A program made the position numbers and the translations under genes. A stretch of 35,209 nucleotides of DNA. It comes from Muribaculaceae bacterium (GTDB taxonomy: Bacteria; Bacteroidota; Bacteroidia; Bacteroidales; Muribaculaceae). Under the pieces are notes generated by a model that had not been told where the DNA came from, made no database searches, and worked only from the letters and a program-made list of their open reading frames with translations. Location: contig BLLX01000014.1 of assembly GCA_011959405.1 (NCBI GenBank), positions 1 to 35,209 on the forward strand, written 5' to 3'. Position 1 is the first letter of the stretch. The number at the start of each line of letters is the position of its first letter. Shown one piece after another: positions 18,919 to 27,668 of this stretch.

Positions 18919-21302
18919 TTCAGCAATACTTTTTGAACAGTGCCGTCAGCCGCACGCCTGAAATACAGACCGGCGCCGGGCGAGACGATCCTGCGTCCGT
19001 TCATATCAAAATACACCCCGGCATCCTCATCTTGTTGTCCTTCAGGGCCGACAACAACAGTAGCCGGAGAAACGATGGCGGAATTGACATCATCGCCAAG
19101 CACAAACCTCACCGGCGACAAAAGCTGAGCAAACCCGCCGTCCTTCATATAAAACAGCACGGCAAGATATGCACGGCCAACCTCCCCGTTGTCAAACCGG
19201 CCGGACACAGTCACCGACTGACGGCCACCCGACTCAAGATACACCGGATCCGACGAGAATCCGCACAATGACGACGACCCGTCCTGATCAAAAATATACA
19301 CATAGACCGGAGAGAAGTTATAGCCGCTTGTGCATCGCAACGAGAACGAGAACCGCAGATTGTCGCGAGCCGTATCCACCACTCTGAAAGACGAAGCGGA
19401 CAGGACAGGCGCACCGGGATTCTCTTCAACTTCAACCGGATATATGTCCGACATCACAAGCCCCCGGTCGTTTATCACGATCATATAGTAACTGCCGGGA
19501 GCCACCGACGCCGGCACATCGCAGAGCGTCCGGCACTCATAAGTATCGTCTGATGCCAACTCCGCCGGCACTCTGGACAATGTAGCCACGAGCGACAGCG
19601 AATTATCGCTGTCATCCACCGAGACCAGACAGCAGCTCACACCTCCGTAAAAATAACTGTCAGACACATTGACCATGGACAAAGTCGTAGGAAACGACGC
19701 TCCAGCATAGACAGTGCCGGGCAACTCCTGAAACTCGCACTCAAGCGTGGCATACGACGGAGTGACAAATCGTATGCGCCGGTTGGCCACAGTGGCATAA
19801 AGTTCACCGTAACCGCCTATCGGAGCGCGCACATCGAAATACTCACCCCTGGCATTTTTCACCACTGCGTTCAGCACATAAGTGCCGTCGGACAGCGATG
19901 AAGGCACTGTCACTTCGTACGATGACACACCATAATCCGTCTGCACGCCGTCATACGGTCCGGAACCGTCGGCATAGGTCACAGATCCGTCGGCTCCGGT
20001 GAATCTGATGCCGAATGTCACTTCCTGCACCTCCACAGGCGAGCAATTGTAACTACCGCCGCCAAAAGTGACGGAATTGCCCACCACCGTTCCGGCCACC
20101 GACGCCGTGAGCGCACCGGTTGCCCTGAAATCAAGCGTACCGCGATCATAAGAACCGTCATCAGGTCTCATGCCCGTGATGATATTCTGCGAAAAATTAT
20201 ATCCGGACGACGAACCGCCTATGCCCTGACTTGCGGGATCAAGCGCCGTCAGGGTGAAATATCCGTTGCTCATTCCGCCCCAACCCCAGTTCAGATGAAA
20301 GAAACCGTCCGACGAATATCCGTCGACCACAAAAGCGTGCGCCCCGGTATTGGAGCCGTTCACACCATCATAATAGACAGGATGACCGGCCTTCAGGTCG
20401 GAATAGATCATGTTTTCCCATGAAATCAGATCAAACCACTCGCGTCGCATCAGGCGCAGCGAAGGTGAATAGCCGAAATTCCGCACAAGGCCGACGGCCA
20501 GTTCCGATCCGTATGCCCCGGACATCCCGGTGCCATAGTTCATTTTTGCGCAAACGCCCACAGCATTCATCAGCGTGGCCACGGCATCCTTCTGCACTGC
20601 CGTGCCGACACTGCCGGCATAGCTGTCGATCATGGCATCCCAGTTCAGGGTCACTTCATCAAAATCGAGCGACACGTCTATTCCCGCATCATCCTGATGA
20701 TATGAAAAAGTGCCGCCCGAGCACCTGTCGGGATAACGGTAGACGCTCAGCACCTGAGCCATGGCCGTGGCCACACAGCCGGTCATGGTGGGCTGCCCGC
20801 CGATTTTGGGGCATTTGTCATTATAGGGCGCATCCTGATTCCATGCGGCCGACACAAGCGGCGCCACAGGATCACGCTGCGGCCTGACGACCGCCATATA
20901 TTTCCCCGTGTTGTCGTCGTCGCCGGCGGCACGCATGGCCGCTATCTCTTCTGCATAGAAATCGAGCCACGCCTTCATATTGGAGGGCATATCGTCCGCA
21001 TCACACGGTCCGGCGTCGGCATATCCGAGCAGTGGCCGCGCGTCATCATCGGCCGACAGCACCATATATCCCCCAGCTTTATCCCGACTGGAGAACACAT
21101 ACACCGCCGCCTGACCAGATCCGTCGGCGGCATCGACAGTCAGCATCGGCTCCACAGCCGACCCTCCGCGCAACGATGCCACCCGCGAGGGCACAGCCGC
21201 CATATCGCGGACCCTCTCCAGCGCCCGCGCCGGAGAGATCACATCCGCCGCAGCCGACAAGGCCACGACAACCGACAAACAGTATAGAACATATCTTTTC
21301 AT
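18915..21302 (-). CDS. Secreted C10-family cysteine protease (streptopain-like)
   Basis: About 795 residues from the ATG at 21302; a GTG four codons earlier is less likely because MKRYVLYCLSVVVALSAAAD is a clean signal peptide. A propeptide region (VYVFSSRDKAGGYMVLSADD) precedes the catalytic domain. Catalytic Cys176 lies in TMTGCVATAMAQ, His322 in NTGAHAFVVDGYS, and the FFHLNWGWGGMSNGYF segment completes the papain-like C10 core. Beta-sandwich-like repeats fill 390-740. The end, VYFDMNGRRIVSPGAGLYF, is the C-terminal tail of many exported Bacteroidales proteins. This domain order matches interpain/BfpA-type proteases. It lies between the Na/Pi cotransporter (22 bp upstream) and the SDR gene (4-bp overlap). 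Confidence 0.92.
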   Translation of the reverse strand: MKRYVLYCLSVVVALSAAADVISPARALERVRDMAAVPSRVASLRGGSAVEPMLTVDAADGSGQAAVYVFSSRDKAGGYMVLSADDDARPLLGYADAGPCDADDMPSNMKAWLDFYAEEIAAMRAAGDDDNTGKYMAVVRPQRDPVAPLVSAAWNQDAPYNDKCPKIGGQPTMTGCVATAMAQVLSVYRYPDRCSGGTFSYHQDDAGIDVSLDFDEVTLNWDAMIDSYAGSVGTAVQKDAVATLMNAVGVCAKMNYGTGMSGAYGSELAVGLVRNFGYSPSLRLMRREWFDLISWENMIYSDLKAGHPVYYDGVNGSNTGAHAFVVDGYSSDGFFHLNWGWGGMSNGYFTLTALDPASQGIGGSSSGYNFSQNIITGMRPDDGSYDRGTLDFRATGALTASVAGTVVGNSVTFGGGSYNCSPVEVQEVTFGIRFTGADGSVTYADGSGPYDGVQTDYGVSSYEVTVPSSLSDGTYVLNAVVKNARGEYFDVRAPIGGYGELYATVANRRIRFVTPSYATLECEFQELPGTVYAGASFPTTLSMVNVSDSYFYGGVSCCLVSVDDSDNSLSLVATLSRVPAELASDDTYECRTLCDVPASVAPGSYYMIVINDRGLVMSDIYPVEVEENPGAPVLSASSFRVVDTARDNLRFSFSLRCTSGYNFSPVYVYIFDQDGSSSLCGFSSDPVYLESGGRQSVTVSGRFDNGEVGRAYLAVLFYMKDGGFAQLLSPVRFVLGDDVNSAIVSPATVVVGPEGQQDEDAGVYFDMNGRRIVSPGAGLYFRRAADGTVQKVLLK

Positions 21303-21323
21303 ACGTCTTTCCACACGATCCGG

Positions 21324-23147
21324 TCAATGCCGGTGTTTCTTAGTCATGGAATCACGTATGGTGTCAACAACGTTGATCACATAGTCGCCGACTTTCTCCA
21401 GATCCGACACCGCGTCCATATAGAATATGCCAGCCTGATAGTCATACAGTCCGGAATTGATGTTCTGCACGTTCTCCGAGCGCAACTGATTGCGCATGTT
21501 GTTGATCTCGCGCTCTTTGTTGTAGGCAGCCATGATCACGTCATCCTTCACGTTCTCGATATTGGCGATCATGTCGATCATTCCGTTCATAGCTTCCGAC
21601 ACAAGCACAAACATGGCGTCGATATTATCACGGATAGTATCGTTGAACTCCACATTGACCTGCTGCTTTCGGGTGAGGACACGGCCGAAATTATTGCATG
21701 CATCACCGATAGACTCCACCTCGCTATTGATGTTAAACAGCGCCGCCACACGGCGTTTGCCGTCGTTCGACAGACGTCCCTGGCTTGTGCGGTTCAGAAA
21801 ATCGGCGATCTCGCGCTCCATGCGGTCTGAAATATCCTCATACTTCTCCAGACGAGAATACAGTTGATTGAACTCCTTGGTATTCGGCTTGGTGTGCAGC
21901 AACTCGTGAGCCATACCCACCATACGGTCAACACGCTGGGCAAAGACTCCGACCTCCTTCTCCACCTGAGCTATGTTAAGCTCAGAAGCACTTACCAGAG
22001 AAGCGCCGATATATTTGAGAGAGAATTCCTCTTCCTCGTTCTTCTTGGCAGGAATGATTTTCTCCACGATCTTCACATACACCCCGGTCATCCATATCAT
22101 TATGGACAGGTTGATGATATTGTAGACCGTGTGGAACAGCGACATGCCGAACGACACGCTCACCTGCATGGCGCCGATCCGCGCCATCACCTCATGGCCC
22201 GAAGGCAGCGAATTGTCAAACAGATGACTGTAAAGCGCAGGCTGTGTCTTCTCCAGTTCGGCCACATAACCGTAGAGAGCTTCCGGATTGCCCTGGCCTA
22301 TGGCTTCCGTGAGCCACGCGTTCAGCTCCACAAAAGGCACAAACATAGGCAGCACCCAGAATATGCCGAGCACGTTGAACAGCATATGACCCATGGCCGT
22401 ACGCTTGGCCGCGGCATTGCCGCTCATCGACGCCAGCAGCGGAGTGATGGTAGTGCCGATATTTGCGCCGAGCACTATGGCACATGCCAGATCAAACGAA
22501 ATCCATCCCTTGCTGCACATGATCAGGGTGATGGCAAACGTAGCCGCCGACGACTGTATGATCATCGTCAGAAGCATACCCACAGTCAGGAATATCAACA
22601 CGGAGCCGAAACCCATGTCGGTGTACTGCTGCAGGAACGCAAACATCTCCGGATTGCTCTGCAGATCGGGCACATACTTGCTGATGAGATCAAGGCCCAT
22701 GAACAGAAACGCAAAGCCAATAAAAAACTCGCCGATCGACTTATTACGCGACGACGAGGCAAACAGCAGCGGCACAGCTATGCCGATCAGCGGCAGCATA
22801 AATGACGACATATTGACTTTGAATCCGAACAGCGCTATGACCCAAGCGGTGAATGTGGTGCCCACATTGGCGCCCATGATCACGGCCATGGACTGTGTCA
22901 GGGTCATCAGACCGGCGTTGACGAAACTCACCACCATTACGGTGGATGCCGACGAAGACTGGATCAATGCTGTGATAAGAAAACCGGTCATGGTACCGGT
23001 AAGGCGATTGCGCGTCATGGCGCCGAGGATGTTTCGCAGGCGGTCGCCGGCAGCCTTTTGCAGGCCCTCGCTCATCACCTTCATTCCATACAGGAACAAG
23101 CCTACCGCGCCGAGCAGACACAGCAGGTCGAGAATGCTATAGCTCAT
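21324..23147 (-). CDS. Na/Pi cotransporter family protein with PhoU-like domain
   Basis: A 607-residue protein. The N-terminal about 370 residues are membrane-embedded, with the duplicated signature of this family: QSSSAST at 63-69 and QSSAAT at 198-203, each following a hydrophobic helix, plus GANVGTTFTAWV and GANIGTTITPLL. The C-terminal about 200 residues are soluble and helical (EKEVGVFAQRVDRMVGMAHE, DISDRMEREIADFL), like the PhoU fold. The expected role is sodium-coupled phosphate uptake or balance. The gene has its own promoter and heads an operon with the C10 protease and the SDR protein. Confidence 0.93.
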   Translation of the reverse strand: MSYSILDLLCLLGAVGLFLYGMKVMSEGLQKAAGDRLRNILGAMTRNRLTGTMTGFLITALIQSSSASTVMVVSFVNAGLMTLTQSMAVIMGANVGTTFTAWVIALFGFKVNMSSFMLPLIGIAVPLLFASSSRNKSIGEFFIGFAFLFMGLDLISKYVPDLQSNPEMFAFLQQYTDMGFGSVLIFLTVGMLLTMIIQSSAATFAITLIMCSKGWISFDLACAIVLGANIGTTITPLLASMSGNAAAKRTAMGHMLFNVLGIFWVLPMFVPFVELNAWLTEAIGQGNPEALYGYVAELEKTQPALYSHLFDNSLPSGHEVMARIGAMQVSVSFGMSLFHTVYNIINLSIMIWMTGVYVKIVEKIIPAKKNEEEEFSLKYIGASLVSASELNIAQVEKEVGVFAQRVDRMVGMAHELLHTKPNTKEFNQLYSRLEKYEDISDRMEREIADFLNRTSQGRLSNDGKRRVAALFNINSEVESIGDACNNFGRVLTRKQQVNVEFNDTIRDNIDAMFVLVSEAMNGMIDMIANIENVKDDVIMAAYNKEREINNMRNQLRSENVQNINSGLYDYQAGIFYMDAVSDLEKVGDYVINVVDTIRDSMTKKHRH

Positions 23148-23176
23148 TGTTGAGTGATAATGGTTTCAATGCGTCG

Positions 23177-23206
23177 CAAAGTTAACAAATTTTTACTGAT
23201 CCGCAA
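23177..23206 (-). promoter_or_regulatory. Promoter of the Na/Pi cotransporter operon
   Basis: Minus strand TTG (23204-23206), 19 bp, TAACTTTG (23177-23184). An exact consensus match, with a start near 23170 and a leader of about 23 nt. Confidence 0.75.
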
Positions 23207-23221
23207 AATCAGTTTGGCACT

Positions 23222-23353
23222 GGGTTTAGGGGTTAAGGTTTAGAGTTGATAGTGGATGGTTGATGGTTTGGTGATTAGTATTTGCGATGAGAAACCGGCT
23301 CCATCACCCCTAAACCCTAAACTTTAAACCATCCACTATCAACCCTAAACCTT
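23222..23353. repeat. Inverted repeats built from TTTAGGG-like units
   Basis: Two inverted pairs share this gap. GGGTTTAGGGG (23222-23232) pairs with CCCCTAAACCC (23307-23317). A 27-bp arm at 23235-23261 pairs with 23327-23353, with one mismatch. The second arm runs two bases into the stop codon of the symporter gene. The 20-mer at 23313-23332 recurs exactly at 34792-34811. Confidence 0.75.
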
Positions 23354-24497
23354 ACTCCCGGAAAATCCGGTTGACGATAAGGGCGATAGCGCCGTCGCCG
23401 GTCACGTTGCAGGCGGTGCCGAAAGAGTCCATGGCGATATAGAGGGCTATCATCAGGCCGTTGTCGGCTTCGCTGAAACCGAGCATCGACGAAAGCAGGC
23501 CAAGCGATGCCATGATAGCGCCGCCGGGCACCCCGGGAGCGGCCACAATGGTGATGCCGAGCATGGCTATGAAGCCGGCAAACATAGGCACCGACCATGG
23601 CATGCCCTGCATTATCATCAGAGCCAGCGCGCAGGCCACAATCTTGAGCGTAGAGCCCGACATGTGGATCGTGGCACAAAGCGGTATCACAAATCCGGCC
23701 ACGGCCGGACGCACTCCGGTGGCTTCGCTGCGGCGCAACGTCACCGGGATAGTGGCAGCGGAACTCTGGGTGCCCAGCGCCGTAAAATAAGCCGGCAGCA
23801 TGAGCCGCAGCATTTTCAGCGGATTCTTGCCGGCCACGGCACCCGCCACACAGAACTGTACCACAAGCAAAACCACATGCATCACAAAAATAACCCCTAT
23901 GATGCTGACAAACGTCCTCAGCACAGGTCCCACCTGCCCCGCCATGGTCATCTCCATGAATATACCGAAGATATACAGCGGCAGCAACGGGATGATCACG
24001 GTCATGATCGTGCGCGTGATGATGCCGCGAAACTCCCCGAATCCGCGGCGCAGGGCCACAGACCCGCAGAAAGCCATGCCCAACCCCATCACAAAGGCCA
24101 ACATCAGAGCCGTCATCACTCCGAATAGCGGCGGCATCTCCACCGTAAAATAAGGTTCTGGCGACATTCCGCCGGACGCGGCTACCGTCGCGGCCGACAC
24201 TGATCCGCCGGCTATGAGTTCCGGAAAAATCCACGCTCCGGTAAAGAATGAAAGCAGCCCGGAAGCAAAAGTCATCAGATATGCCAACAGGGCCGTGACG
24301 GCAAGCATCCTGCCGGCGCCACGCCCCACCTCGGCTATGGCCGGCGCCACAAAACCCACTATCAGCAACGGTATAATAAATCCGAGAAACCCGGAAAACA
24401 GCCCGTTGAATGTCGAAAACACGCTCGCCACCCACTCAGGCAGCACAAATCCGGCGCCCACGCCCAGCGCCATAGCTATCGCAATCCGGAGAATCAT
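23352..24497 (-). CDS. Dicarboxylate/amino acid:cation symporter (DAACS/SDF family)
   Basis: A 381-residue inner-membrane transporter that couples uptake of C4-dicarboxylates or acidic amino acids to sodium or protons. Family signatures occur in order: FLGFIIPLLIVGFVAPAIAE near residue 38, the first hairpin loop GTQSSAATIPVTL near 245, the helix MSGSTLKIVACAL, the second hairpin APGVPGGAIMASLG, and the C-terminal AMDSFGTACNVTGDGAIAL. The usual NMDT motif is replaced by the closely related MSGST, so substrate may differ from glutamate. The upstream side is the GTTAGGA repeat cluster, without a visible promoter box; the downstream side is the inverted repeat. Confidence 0.92.
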   Translation of the reverse strand: MILRIAIAMALGVGAGFVLPEWVASVFSTFNGLFSGFLGFIIPLLIVGFVAPAIAEVGRGAGRMLAVTALLAYLMTFASGLLSFFTGAWIFPELIAGGSVSAATVAASGGMSPEPYFTVEMPPLFGVMTALMLAFVMGLGMAFCGSVALRRGFGEFRGIITRTIMTVIIPLLPLYIFGIFMEMTMAGQVGPVLRTFVSIIGVIFVMHVVLLVVQFCVAGAVAGKNPLKMLRLMLPAYFTALGTQSSAATIPVTLRRSEATGVRPAVAGFVIPLCATIHMSGSTLKIVACALALMIMQGMPWSVPMFAGFIAMLGITIVAAPGVPGGAIMASLGLLSSMLGFSEADNGLMIALYIAMDSFGTACNVTGDGAIALIVNRIFRE

Positions 24498-24506
24498 TTC
24501 AGTTAG

Positions 24507-24562
24507 GAGTTAGGAATTAGGAGTTAGGAGTCGGGAGTTAGGAATTAGGAGTTAGGAGTCGG
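24507..24562. repeat. Perfect 28-bp tandem duplication (GTTAGGA-type repeat)
   Basis: The 28-bp unit starting GAGTTAGGAATTAGGAGTTA occurs at 24507-24534 and again at 24535-24562 without a mismatch, followed by a partial third unit (GAGTTAAG). The unit itself is made of shorter TTAGGA words. It forms the left boundary of the four-helix-bundle gene and supplies its last eight or so codons. Confidence 0.9.
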
Positions 24563-24921
24563 GAGTTAAGTTTTTCACGAAGAGTTTTTGTGATGGACGA
24601 CAGCATTTTATGCAATTCTATGGCATCGGCGTGTAATGAATCAAACTGATCACGGGATATGTACTCTCCCTCCTTTAAAAGTTCAAGCCAATATATTGTC
24701 TCTCCACACTCTTTAAATGAGATATAGGCTTTGTTCAAAAAATCCTTCTCACTACATCCACACATTGCTTCAGCAATATTCGCTCCGATACTCGTGCCGG
24801 ATCTGACTATCTGACGTGAAAGAATATACTCTTTCATATCTTCATTAAGATAGCGGCCAAGTTTCACGATCCTCACCGCAAACGACTTAGCCTTACTATA
24901 AACCACGCTCTCCCGTCTCAC
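24538..24921 (-). CDS. Four-helix-bundle protein (23S rRNA intervening-sequence / S23 family)
   Basis: A 127-residue all-helical protein with the family signature: SRQIVRSGTSIGANIAEAMC near residues 35-54 and SFKECGETIYWLELLKEGEY near 68-87. The family was first found inside intervening sequences of split 23S rRNA genes and is related to the bAvd accessory protein of diversity-generating retroelements; its usual role is unknown. The start is GTG at 24921. The last residues, SRLLTPNS, are encoded by the flanking tandem repeat, so the native C-terminus may have been lost or replaced. It lies between sufB and the symporter gene, and no rRNA or reverse transcriptase is nearby. Confidence 0.88.
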   Translation of the reverse strand: MRRESVVYSKAKSFAVRIVKLGRYLNEDMKEYILSRQIVRSGTSIGANIAEAMCGCSEKDFLNKAYISFKECGETIYWLELLKEGEYISRDQFDSLHADAIELHKMLSSITKTLREKLNSRLLTPNS

Positions 24922-24941
24922 AGCCCCACTCCTAACTCCAG

Positions 24942-24957
24942 ACTCCTAATTCCTAAC
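24942..24957. repeat. Right inverted copy of the GTTAGGA-type repeat
   Basis: ACTCCTAATTCCTAAC is the exact reverse complement of GTTAGGAATTAGGAGT, present at 24509-24524 and 24537-24552 on the other side of the four-helix-bundle gene. Adjacent ACTCCTAACTCC extends the similarity. It ends about 10 bp before the sufB stop codon. Confidence 0.85.
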
Positions 24958-24966
24958 TAATTAAGC

Positions 24967-26424
24967 CTATCCCACCGAGCCTTCGAGGGTGATCTGGAGC
25001 AGGCGCTGGGCTTCTACGGCAAATTCCATGGGGAGTTTGTTCATCACCTCCTTGGCATAGCCGTTGACTATCAGCCCCACGGCTTCCTCAGTGGGAATGC
25101 CGCGCTGGTTGCAGTAAAAGAGTTGTTCGGCCGAGATTTTAGATGTAGTGGCTTCATGCTCGACGATGGCGGTGCGGTTTTTCACGTCGATCACCGGGAA
25201 GGTATGGGCGCCGCACGTCGGCGAGAGAAGCAGCGAGTCACATTGGGTGTGGTTGCGGCATCCCTCGGCATTTGGAGCCACCGACACCAGTCCGCGGTAG
25301 GAATTCTGGCTGAAACCGGCCGAGATGCCCTTGCTGACTATGGTCGAGCGCGTGTTGGAGCCGAGATGTATCATCTTGGTGCCGGTGTCGGCCTGCTGCC
25401 GGTTGCGGGTCACGGCCACCGAGTAGAATTCGCCCACCGAGCCGTCGCCCTTGAGCACGCAGCTTGGATATTTCCACGTGATCGCCGATCCGGTCTCCAC
25501 CTGTGTCCACGAGATCTTGCTGTGGTCGCCGCGGCAGAGTCCGCGCTTGGTCACGAAGTTGTAGACACCGCCACGACCCTCGCGGTCGCCGGCATACCAG
25601 TTCTGCACTGTGGAATACTTCACTTCGGCACGCTCCTCGGCTATGATCTCCACAATAGCGGCGTGCAGCTGGTTTTCATCGCGCATGGGCGCGGTGCAGC
25701 CCTCGAGATAGCTCACATAGGCGTCGTCGTCGGCCACGATGAGCGTGCGCTCAAACTGCCCGGTGCCGACGGCGTTGATGCGGAAATAAGTGCTCAGCTC
25801 CATGGGGCAGCGCACACCCTTGGGTATATAGACAAACGATCCGTCGGAAAACACGGCCGAGTTCAGCGCCGCATAGAAATTGTCGGCATAGCCCACCACC
25901 TTGCCCAGATATTTCCTTACAAGATCGGGATAGTCCCTCACCGCTTCCGAAAACGAGCAGAACACTATGCCGAGCTGTGCCAGCTTCTCCTTGTGGGTGG
26001 TCTTGACCGACACCGAGTCCATCACGGCGTCCACAGCCATGCCGCTGAGCATCTGCTGCTCGGCAAGGGGAATGCCCAGACGGTTGAACGTGTCGAGCAC
26101 TTCGGGATCGACCTCGTCCAGACTCTTCGGACCCTCCTTCTTGCGCGGCGCCGCATAGTAGCTTATGGCCTGAAAGTCGATCTCAGGCACCTCGAGATGA
26201 GCCCATGTCGGCGGCGTCAGCGTGAGCCAGTGGCGGAAAGCCTTCAGCCGGAAGTCAAGCAGCCACTGCGGCTCACCTTTCTTGGCCGAGATCAGTCTCA
26301 CCACATCCTCGCTGAGACCAGCCGGAATTATATCTGTGTCGATGGCCGAATGGAAGCCATACTTATAGTCGTCGGCACCATCGGTTATTTCATTGAGTAT
26401 ATCGTCGTTGTCGTATTGTTCCAT
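24967..26424 (-). CDS. sufB: Fe-S cluster assembly scaffold SufB
   Basis: The 485-residue SufB subunit, which with SufC and SufD builds Fe-S clusters in the cytoplasm. Characteristic stretches are [20 protein letters not shown], the beta-helix core [40 protein letters not shown], and the C-terminal [20 protein letters not shown] with its conserved histidine and glutamate residues. The length is normal. sufC and sufD are expected next on this strand, but the stop is followed at once by the repeat-bounded four-helix-bundle cassette and a symporter gene, so they must lie elsewhere. The upstream neighbour is cvpA, 22 bp away. Confidence 0.97.
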   Translation of the reverse strand: MEQYDNDDILNEITDGADDYKYGFHSAIDTDIIPAGLSEDVVRLISAKKGEPQWLLDFRLKAFRHWLTLTPPTWAHLEVPEIDFQAISYYAAPRKKEGPKSLDEVDPEVLDTFNRLGIPLAEQQMLSGMAVDAVMDSVSVKTTHKEKLAQLGIVFCSFSEAVRDYPDLVRKYLGKVVGYADNFYAALNSAVFSDGSFVYIPKGVRCPMELSTYFRINAVGTGQFERTLIVADDDAYVSYLEGCTAPMRDENQLHAAIVEIIAEERAEVKYSTVQNWYAGDREGRGGVYNFVTKRGLCRGDHSKISWTQVETGSAITWKYPSCVLKGDGSVGEFYSVAVTRNRQQADTGTKMIHLGSNTRSTIVSKGISAGFSQNSYRGLVSVAPNAEGCRNHTQCDSLLLSPTCGAHTFPVIDVKNRTAIVEHEATTSKISAEQLFYCNQRGIPTEEAVGLIVNGYAKEVMNKLPMEFAVEAQRLLQITLEGSVG

Positions 26425-26446
26425 AAAGCGGTGTATTCACTTATAT

Positions 26447-26902
26447 TTATATAATGCCGGCAGCGTAGCCGAAAAGCCACGGCGCCAGATCGGCCGTCGC
26501 GGTAACTATGCGCGAACCGTAAACGGGCAACCCGATGTCGGCCAACTGTGCCAGATTCAGCAGGATCGACATAAGCAGCAGCCATTTCAGAGCCCCAATG
26601 ACCAGCCCGGCCAGACGGTCCACCGCGCCGAGCATGAGCAGATTGGCGGTAAATTTCAGCACCGACGCAATCAGAGAGATGCCGATAAACACCAGTGCGA
26701 ACACCAGCGTGTAGCCTATCATGGGATTGACTCCGCCAAGCCAGTCAGCCATATCCAGGCCGAACAGTCTGGCCATCAGAAAGGCACACAGAAAAGCGGC
26801 CACTGACCCAAGCTGCCTGATGGCCCCGCGCCACATTCCATACACGCCGAAAGCCACGGCGCCACCCAAAATCACGATGTCAGCAATCTGTTGCGCACTC
26901 AT
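26447..26902 (-). CDS. CvpA family membrane protein
   Basis: A 151-residue protein with four hydrophobic helices: IADIVILGGAVAFGVYGMWR, LGSVAAFLCAFLMARLF, MIGYTLVFALVFIGISLIAS and RLAGLVIGALKWLLLMSILL. The GxxRGxxRQLGS loop after helix 1 and the DRLAGLVIGALKW segment are the CvpA hallmarks. CvpA was named for colicin V production, and its biochemical role is not settled (linked to envelope stress and bile resistance in some bacteria). It overlaps the end of the thioredoxin-like gene by 23 bp and precedes sufB. Confidence 0.85.
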   Translation of the reverse strand: MSAQQIADIVILGGAVAFGVYGMWRGAIRQLGSVAAFLCAFLMARLFGLDMADWLGGVNPMIGYTLVFALVFIGISLIASVLKFTANLLMLGAVDRLAGLVIGALKWLLLMSILLNLAQLADIGLPVYGSRIVTATADLAPWLFGYAAGII

Positions 26903-27644
26903 TCAGCAATTGTTTCGGATTATAAGTTTTCAGTTTCACTTTGCCTTCGCCATCCAGCAGATACATCGCAGGCAACGCGCGGATAATATACAGGTCCTCG
27001 GCCTGCACGTCGGTCAGATCGTAGGCTGAGATCCACCCCTGGGGCAGCCCGCCGGAGGTCTCGAGCCAACGCTCCTGAGTGCTGTCCACACACACGGCCA
27101 GCACCTTCAGTCCTCCTATGGAGTCCTTGATCTCCCTCATCACCACCCTGCAGTGATGACAGTCGGGATCATAAAAAAACAGCAACACCGGCTCCGCGCC
27201 GGCAATATCGCCAAGACGCGCCACCGTGCCGTCTGCAAGCCTGAAGGAAAAATCACACGGCCGTTCCCCGGGAGCATTGAGCGCTATGGCTCCGAGCTTC
27301 CATTCGGCAGCGGCCTTTTCGCCCAGCCCTGTCAGAGCGGAAGCGATCACTGCTCTGGCAAACGGCTCATACAGTCGCTCGTCGGCCCTATCCGACGCCG
27401 GCTCATAAAGATGGGCGTCGGCCCAATAAGCCATATTATAAAAATTACCGGGACGCGCCTGAGCGGCCTGCATCACCGAATCCACTGCCTGCACGGCCTG
27501 TGCCTGCGGCATGTCGGCAATCCCGTCGAGAAAAGCCACAAAAGCCTGCTCGGTCACGGAATCCGTGGTCGCGTCAGCCGGCGACAACGCACAGGCCATC
27601 AACGCCGGGCAAAATGCCGACAACAGACTTAAGATTCTTTTCAT
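26880..27644 (-). CDS. Exported thioredoxin-like protein with DUF5106-type N-terminal region
   Basis: A 254-residue envelope protein. The signal segment MKRILSLLSAFCPALMACAL may be a lipoprotein signal with Cys18. A helical region follows (VAFLDGIADMPQAQAVQAVD to GLGEKAAAEWKLG), as in DUF5106 proteins of Bacteroidetes. From about residue 130 there is a thioredoxin fold with the redox motif CHHC (Cys162, Cys165) in FFYDPDCHHCRVVM and the cis-proline region ALPAMYLLD. It probably acts as a periplasmic thiol-disulfide oxidoreductase. It lies 24 bp downstream of the YigZ-like gene in the cyd-to-suf gene run. Confidence 0.8.
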   Translation of the reverse strand: MKRILSLLSAFCPALMACALSPADATTDSVTEQAFVAFLDGIADMPQAQAVQAVDSVMQAAQARPGNFYNMAYWADAHLYEPASDRADERLYEPFARAVIASALTGLGEKAAAEWKLGAIALNAPGERPCDFSFRLADGTVARLGDIAGAEPVLLFFYDPDCHHCRVVMREIKDSIGGLKVLAVCVDSTQERWLETSGGLPQGWISAYDLTDVQAEDLYIIRALPAMYLLDGEGKVKLKTYNPKQLLNECATDC

Positions 27645-27668
27645 ACTGCAAATTTAAGCATTTTTTCC

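Noticed and set aside
23222-23353. Telomere-like or origin repeat because of TTTAGGG words
   Set aside because: Few, degenerate copies in an internal chromosomal position; no other sign of an end or origin.
24507-24562. CRISPR-like array
   Set aside because: The two 28-bp units are directly adjacent without spacers and no cas genes are present.
24538-24921. Part of a diversity-generating retroelement
   Set aside because: The four-helix-bundle protein is related to the bAvd accessory protein, but no reverse transcriptase, template or variable repeat is in the window.
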